NCBI GenBank assembly: GCA_934255455.1
Contig: CAKQNS010000003.1
Location: forward strand, 1 to 64,000
Reading direction: 5' to 3'
Source of the DNA: an uncultured Alphaproteobacteria bacterium
GTDB lineage: Bacteria > Pseudomonadota > Alphaproteobacteria > Rs-D84
Length of the DNA: 64,000 nt
In this document: one piece after another, positions 59,482 through 64,000 of the stretch
Layout of the letters: every line of letters begins with the position of its first letter
How positions within the stretch are numbered: position 1 is the first letter of the stretch
Position numbers and translations under genes: made by a program
Notes under the pieces: model-generated
Databases searched by the model: none
What the model was told of the DNA's origin: nothing
Seen by the model: only the letters and a program-made list of their open reading frames with translations

Positions 59482-60492
59482 ATGTTTGATGATGCGATGG
59501 TTGTGCAAAGTGCGATAAGTGCGTTCAATAATGCGGCGCTGTTTGCCCCAGCATTTTTGTTCTGGGGGCTGTTGATGCTGCCACTGTTTGGTATGGTTTA
59601 CTTTTATGGGGCGGATTTCTTGGCGCGTTTTGGGTGGAACGCAAAAAATATGATTCCGCGGACATGTATGACCACGGTTGTAATGATACTGATGTGGGTG
59701 GTAATGTTTGGTGGGAATTATGGTGTGTTGCGTGACAGTGCAACCGTTTTGCCGTTTATGGTTGCTGCGACGGTGTTCGTTTCATCTATGTTTATTGCGT
59801 CGCGCATGCGGAACAAGAATGTATTAAATGCCTGGCGTGCGGCGCGTGGTGGCGGTCGCGTAGGAATGATTGCGGTTGTGTGTGCAATTTTAATTATGGT
59901 TGGTTTGTCTGATACGCATGCGTGGTGGGGGCCGATATTGCAAATTGGTGCCCTGGTGTGCGGCTGGCTGTTTGGGCGCGTGGCGCGTGGTGAAATGCGT
60001 GATGTTGCCGGGTGTGTGTTGATAATTATGGCGACCAGTACCGCGATTTTGATGCAGCCCGAATTTTTCAGATTTGGCCAATTGGGGGCATTGACCGTAT
60101 TTCATCTGGTTGCGCTGGTTTTGGTTGGTGCGGCGGCGGCGGCAACGGTTGCGTTGCGCAATGTGGCGCCGCATGGTCGCATTCACCAATCGGCGTATGT
60201 TAAATTAAAATGGATGGCGCGTTTTTTGTCGGCGTTGTGTGCGGTACTGTTTGTGCTGACGGAATCTGTGCCGGTGTTTTTGGCAATGTCGATTATGTTT
60301 TTTGTGTCGTTTGCAATGTCGGTATGGCACGCAAAAATATTGCCCGCCGCATTGGGCGATATGGCGTTTGCGGCGTTGCTGATGATGTTTGGACTGATTA
60401 CGGTTATGCCGGTTATCAGTGCGCTGGGGTTGGTTTTATATAATCAATCGGCACGGTCGTGCAGTGTGCGTGATGGACGCGCGTTGTTATAA
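59482..60492 (+). CDS. Multispanning membrane protein, unknown family
   Basis: A 336-residue inner-membrane protein with about nine hydrophobic segments (for example FAPAFLFWGLLMLPLFGMVY, MTTVVMILMWVVMFGG, GMIAVVCAILIMVGL, VFHLVALVLVGAAAAATVAL, ALCAVLFVLTESVPVFLAM). AAAAGGC precedes the ATG at 59482; a much longer in-frame reading runs through the divergent gene and is not used. No family was recognised; it may be a transporter-like or proton-translocating-type membrane protein, unproven. Confidence 0.68.
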   Translation: MFDDAMVVQSAISAFNNAALFAPAFLFWGLLMLPLFGMVYFYGADFLARFGWNAKNMIPRTCMTTVVMILMWVVMFGGNYGVLRDSATVLPFMVAATVFVSSMFIASRMRNKNVLNAWRAARGGGRVGMIAVVCAILIMVGLSDTHAWWGPILQIGALVCGWLFGRVARGEMRDVAGCVLIIMATSTAILMQPEFFRFGQLGALTVFHLVALVLVGAAAAATVALRNVAPHGRIHQSAYVKLKWMARFLSALCAVLFVLTESVPVFLAMSIMFFVSFAMSVWHAKILPAALGDMAFAALLMMFGLITVMPVISALGLVLYNQSARSCSVRDGRALL

Positions 60493-60575
60493 TTTGTTAT
60501 ATTTATTGTATACCAATTTATGCGGTGGTGATGTATTATAACGCTTGAAATTACTGTAAGAAAGCGAGTGTTATC

Positions 60576-61379
60576 ATGACAAATATACATCCAACGGCAA
60601 TTATTCGTGACGGTGCCGTAATCGGCGCCGATTGCAAGATTGGGCCATATTGCATTGTGGGGGCAAATGTAGTTCTGGGCGAACGCGTGGAATTGATTTC
60701 TAATGTCGTAATTGATGGAAAAACATCCATTGGTGATGATTCTATCGTTTATCCGTTTGCCGTTCTGGGCGTTATGAGTCAGGACCTGAAATGGCAAGAC
60801 GAAGCCGCCATGACCGGCCTGCGCATTGGTAAACGGTGTAAAATTCGTGAATATGTGACCATTCATTCGGGTACGCCCGCATCTGATGGCACGGTTATTG
60901 GTGACGATTGCCAAATTATGGTGAATGCCCATGTTGGCCATGATTGCAAGGTTGGCAACAGTGTTGTTATGTCCAATCTGGTCCAGGTCGCCGGCCATGT
61001 CGAGGTTGAAGATTTCGCAATCTTGTCCGGTGGCGTTATGGTGTTGCAATTTGCGCGCATTGGCCGCAATGCGTTTATTGGCGGCATGTCGGGTGTTGGA
61101 AATGATGTTTTGCCATACGCAATTTATGATGGTAATCCGCGCGCGGTATATCGCACAATTAATCGCGTCGGTCTGATGCGTCATGGTTTCACGAACGAGG
61201 ATATGCACGCAATTCATAATGTATATTCGGCGGTATTTCGCGAAACAGATGGTACGGTTGCGGAACGCTTGGCGCGCGTTCGCCGCGAGGTGAAAAATAA
61301 CAAATACGCAATGGACGCAATTGATTTTATTGAAAATCGTTCAAAGCGTGGAATTGGCACGGCGAAAAATGCAGAATAA
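60576..61379 (+). CDS. lpxA: UDP-N-acetylglucosamine acyltransferase
   Basis: First step of lipid A synthesis; 267 residues. The left-handed beta-helix shows hexapeptide repeats (IHPTAIIRDGAVIGADCKIG, IGPYCIVGANVVLG, VTIHSGTPASDGTVIG, VNAHVGHDCKVG with the catalytic His), followed by SGGVMVLQFARIGRNAFIGG and a helical C-terminus with NRVGLMRHGF. Length matches E. coli LpxA (262). It overlaps lpxB by 11 nt. Confidence 0.97.
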   Translation: MTNIHPTAIIRDGAVIGADCKIGPYCIVGANVVLGERVELISNVVIDGKTSIGDDSIVYPFAVLGVMSQDLKWQDEAAMTGLRIGKRCKIREYVTIHSGTPASDGTVIGDDCQIMVNAHVGHDCKVGNSVVMSNLVQVAGHVEVEDFAILSGGVMVLQFARIGRNAFIGGMSGVGNDVLPYAIYDGNPRAVYRTINRVGLMRHGFTNEDMHAIHNVYSAVFRETDGTVAERLARVRREVKNNKYAMDAIDFIENRSKRGIGTAKNAE

Positions 61380-62520
61380 AAAATTGACCGTATTTATCAT
61401 CGCAGGCGAGGTATCGGGCGATGTCCTGGGCGCAAAAATAATGGCGGCTATGCCAGATGCGCGTTTTGTTGGTGTCGGTGGCGAAAATATGATTGCCGCG
61501 GGACTGGATTCTTTGTTTCCAATGGGTGATTTGGCCGTTATGGGTGTGATAGAGGTTGCCGCCCATGCGCGCACATTGATGCGTCGCATTCGTCAAACGG
61601 CAACCGCGATAATTGATGCCGCGCCGGATATTGTTCTGACTGTTGATGCGCCGGGTTTCGCGCGCAGCGTCATCGCACAGGTTCGCAAATCATCCGCAGG
61701 ACAAAAACTGATTGCGCGGGGCTTGCGATTTCATCATGTTGTTGCGCCCCAGGTTTGGGCATGGCGTCCGTCGCGTGCAAAGAAATACGCCAAAACATTT
61801 GATAAATTGTACGCGTTTTTTGATTTTGAAATTCCGTATTTTACAAAATACGGGCTGGACACCGTGGCGGTTGGCCACCCCGTGTCGGACGGTCTGATTG
61901 GGAAATACAAATCATCGCATTGGCACGATGGGGATGCTGATAAAATTATAACCATGGTCCCCGGCAGTCGTATGTCCGAGGTCAAACGTCTGATGCCGAT
62001 ATTCCGTAAAACGGCGGAAATATTGGCGGCCAGTGGATATGTGGGATATAAATTTGTGATTCCGACGGTTGAAACCACGGTCGATTATGTGCGGCGCAAT
62101 GTGGCACATTGGCATGTGCCGGTCACATTGGTTGATGCACCGCGGCGGTACGAGTTTTATGCAAAATCATATATGGCTATCGTGGCCAGTGGCACTGTAT
62201 CGGTCGAATTGGCAATGTTGCACATCCCAGCAATTGTTATATACAAAATGAATCCGATAACAACGTGGTTGGTACGCCAGGTAATTCGCATTAAATGGGC
62301 ATCATTGGTGAACATTTTGTTGTCGCGTGGTGTATATCCAGAATTTTTGGGAACCGCGGCCACGGTCGAAAATGTATTGAACGCCACAACCCAATTGGCA
62401 ATACCCGCGGTGCGCAAACAAATGATTGCGGATTTGACGCGTGCCGATAAATTGTGGCGGCGCCCTGATGGCGCACCGGCGGAATTGATTGCCGACGATA
62501 TTCGCCACACAGTAAAATAG
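61369..62520 (+). CDS. lpxB: Lipid-A-disaccharide synthase
   Basis: Glycosyltransferase making the lipid A disaccharide; 383 residues from 61369. It has IIAGEVSGDVLGAKIMAAM, FVGVGGENMIAAGLDSLFPM, VMGVIEVAAHARTLMRRIR, PQVWAWRPSRAKKYAK, FYFTKY-like EIPYFTKYGLDTVAVGHP, PGSRMSEVKRLMP and SGTVSVELAMLHIPAIVIYK. Length typical. It is translationally coupled to lpxA and ends the pair with a terminator. Confidence 0.97.
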   Translation: MQNKKLTVFIIAGEVSGDVLGAKIMAAMPDARFVGVGGENMIAAGLDSLFPMGDLAVMGVIEVAAHARTLMRRIRQTATAIIDAAPDIVLTVDAPGFARSVIAQVRKSSAGQKLIARGLRFHHVVAPQVWAWRPSRAKKYAKTFDKLYAFFDFEIPYFTKYGLDTVAVGHPVSDGLIGKYKSSHWHDGDADKIITMVPGSRMSEVKRLMPIFRKTAEILAASGYVGYKFVIPTVETTVDYVRRNVAHWHVPVTLVDAPRRYEFYAKSYMAIVASGTVSVELAMLHIPAIVIYKMNPITTWLVRQVIRIKWASLVNILLSRGVYPEFLGTAATVENVLNATTQLAIPAVRKQMIADLTRADKLWRRPDGAPAELIADDIRHTVK

Positions 62521-62541
62521 TTTATTTGTTTTTTTATATAC

Positions 62542-62569
62542 AAAAACACCGCCGATTGGCGGTGTTTTT
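62542..62569. terminator. Bidirectional terminator (lpxB / Cys-rich gene)
   Basis: AACACCGCC-GATT-GGCGGTGTT with A5 and T5 flanks. Confidence 0.92.
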
Positions 62570-62593
62570 CGTGATAATACGCAACATTACTTA

Positions 62594-64000
62594 TTACAAG
62601 CCTTTGGGCAAATTGGTCAGTTCGGTATTAAAGGTGCATGTGTCTTTGTTCTCTGTTTTTTTACCACCAATCGGACATACTTGATTGCCAGACGATAACA
62701 CCAACTGTGTGCACCATGCAGTGACATCAGTTTTCGTTTTATCTGCCGGATAAGTAATAGTAGAATCATTATCAGTGTCTGTGATTTTAACTTCTTTTGT
62801 AATTTGTGCTGTTGTTGTGTGGTCGGCGCTACAATTAACACCATCTTTGGCTGTTGTGCTTTGTAGCGGTATTGCTGCCTCGCACTTGGTGCTGGCGCCC
62901 CATTTGCTGCGGCGACCACCATTTTCCCAACACAGACAAGCGCCCCATGATTGCGTGTCAACACTTTGTGTGTAGCCGCGTGGACACATATCTTCACCAA
63001 CAAACAGACCGTACATTTCTACAAGATCTAGTCCCCCAGAGGTATTGTTGTATTTAGAGTTTTTAAAATTGGCCAGACAGAAATTATTACTATTATATAA
63101 TCCCAAATCAATGAATTTATATTCCAAAAACCGCCCCTCAACATTGGAACATTGGATAATCAGGGTATCCAAAATCTGGTTATATATTTCAGTTGCAACG
63201 CCAATTGGGCGTGGTGTCCGATTATTGAATGGAATAATTTTTTGTGGGGTTGATCTGCCGTTGCCTTTTTGGCCGTCATAGTATATTTCTGAAGCAGGGT
63301 CAGAAATAAGACCATACCCTTTTTCCACATTGAGATCATCGTCTTTTGCTATGTATGCCTTGGTTTGGGTATCGTTTGCAACATATCGCACAATATTCGC
63401 GCGGTTAAACCCGCCAAATGCCCGTTCCAACATATCGTTGCTGCTGCATGACGAAATTTTTTTCAATTGTTGGGCACATGGTGATACCAGTTTTTCTTGG
63501 TTGGGTTCTGTACCTTTATACTCATACAATGTAAACCAATCCAGCGCAGCGCCAGATTTGAACAGGCCACTGGATGGATAATAGAAATTTTGATACCCAC
63601 TGCTCCCAAATTTATCAAAGCATTGTTTTGCAACCGCACGGCACGCCGCCAATGTGTCGACATCTTTGCGGTTCTCAATATATTTTGCAATTATGCCGTT
63701 GCCGGTATTGTCACCAAACATCTTGTCGCATGATGTGATGTAGTCATTGCACATATTGTTTGATAATGTGATTTTATCTGGTTGCAGTACCAACGCAGAA
63801 TCGGTGGATAATTCTTTCATCGCGGCGGTCAGTGCGGTTTCGTTGTTGATATAGCACGACGATACGAAATCAAAACAGCCCTGTTGAATTTCTTTGACCT
63901 TGGATTGTTGGGAATAATATATGGTCAACAAAGCCTTGTCCAAATATTCGGCCCATGCGGTATCGGCTTGTTCCGTGCATTTATCCAGTGCCGGTTGGGC
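62594..64000 (-). CDS. Cys-rich secreted family protein, 5'-truncated at the window edge
   Basis: At least 468 residues; the 5' end lies beyond 64000, as the frame stays open to the edge (opening AQPALDKCTEQADTAWAEYL). Cys and Asn are frequent (GCFDFVSSCYINN, DYITSCDKMFGD, CRAVAKQCFDKFGS, MLERAFGGFNR). The block KCTEQADTAWAEYL, then QQSKVKEIQQGC matches ENCQDIADAVWDAFIEDAL, then KKLEDVRQSC in 1529-4852, making it a third family member. The C-terminal ~150 residues are disulfide-rich (EDMCPRGYTQ, ACLCWENG). Secretion is inferred from the family; the signal peptide is outside the window. Confidence 0.75.
   Translation of the reverse strand, partial: AQPALDKCTEQADTAWAEYLDKALLTIYYSQQSKVKEIQQGCFDFVSSCYINNETALTAAMKELSTDSALVLQPDKITLSNNMCNDYITSCDKMFGDNTGNGIIAKYIENRKDVDTLAACRAVAKQCFDKFGSSGYQNFYYPSSGLFKSGAALDWFTLYEYKGTEPNQEKLVSPCAQQLKKISSCSSNDMLERAFGGFNRANIVRYVANDTQTKAYIAKDDDLNVEKGYGLISDPASEIYYDGQKGNGRSTPQKIIPFNNRTPRPIGVATEIYNQILDTLIIQCSNVEGRFLEYKFIDLGLYNSNNFCLANFKNSKYNNTSGGLDLVEMYGLFVGEDMCPRGYTQSVDTQSWGACLCWENGGRRSKWGASTKCEAAIPLQSTTAKDGVNCSADHTTTAQITKEVKITDTDNDSTITYPADKTKTDVTAWCTQLVLSSGNQVCPIGGKKTENKDTCTFNTELTNLPKGL

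Noticed and set aside
1..64000. CRISPR arrays, rRNA operons, insertion sequences or integrase-type mobile elements
   Set aside because: No regularly spaced repeats, rRNA signatures or transposase/integrase genes were found; the serine recombinase is the only recombination gene.

Overview
The window carries a moderately GC, gene-dense bacterial chromosome segment with the hallmarks of a Gram-negative alphaproteobacterium. It encodes LPS genes (lpxA, lpxB, lptB, lptC), many outer-membrane beta-barrels ending in Phe, a large autotransporter, an rpsB-tsf pair, and a histidyl-tRNA synthetase with a eukaryote/archaea-like motif 2 of the kind known in alphaproteobacteria. The lineage-specific Cys-rich secreted proteins and the Bacteroides-Mpi-like invertase suggest an uncultured, perhaps gut-associated, alphaproteobacterium. 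That placement is inference and was not checked against any database. No rRNA, CRISPR array, transposase or replication origin was seen.

Layout. 1-8115: start of polA, a small OMP, pth, a 1107-residue Cys-rich secreted protein, tRNA-Leu with a rare AAG anticodon, and a three-gene envelope operon. 8303-10723: Mpi-like serine recombinase, tail-to-tail with a subtilase exported protein. 10949-24626: housekeeping block (rpsB, tsf, tyrS, envC-like, rnhA, tkt, ygjP-like, hisS, prfA, recO, DsbA-like, lptB/lptC). 24724-33928: OmpA-like lipoprotein, a 52-residue gene with its own promoter and terminator, hypothetical genes, eno, and a 1682-residue autotransporter. 34073-37245: a SIMPL protein and an AT-rich accessory locus holding two tandem secreted Cys-rich paralogs, preceded by a structured RNA with a terminator just before the ribosome binding site and followed by a second structured RNA, then tRNA-Pro. 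37342-43797: second Cys-rich T/A/R protein, arginase-family enzyme, an overlapping spanin-like gene pair, rho, ssb with a duplicated in-frame tail, HdeD-like protein, tRNA-Arg and a tRNA-derived repeat, TspO, FtsB-like protein. 43817-52518: dus, rodZ-like, uvrA, a stand-alone SRP M-domain protein, rlmE, OMP, aroK, mscL. 52519-53476: nearly gene-free AT-rich gap with one candidate 52-residue hydrophobic peptide. 53477-64000: tlyA, leuS, an operon of methyltransferase, M23 peptidase, bactofilin and rpiB, a multispanning membrane protein, lpxA-lpxB, and a truncated third member of the Cys-rich family.

How it fits together. Most genes serve translation, envelope construction and DNA maintenance. 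Two expression modes are visible: genes with AAGGA-type ribosome binding sites, and about ten genes whose start codon lies only 6-9 nt after a sigma70-like -10 box, implying leaderless transcripts. The most unusual parts are the RNA-flanked Cys-rich secreted locus (34.9-37.1 kb), the stand-alone SRP M-domain gene, the ssb tail duplication, the spanin-like overlap, and the tRNA-Leu(AAG).
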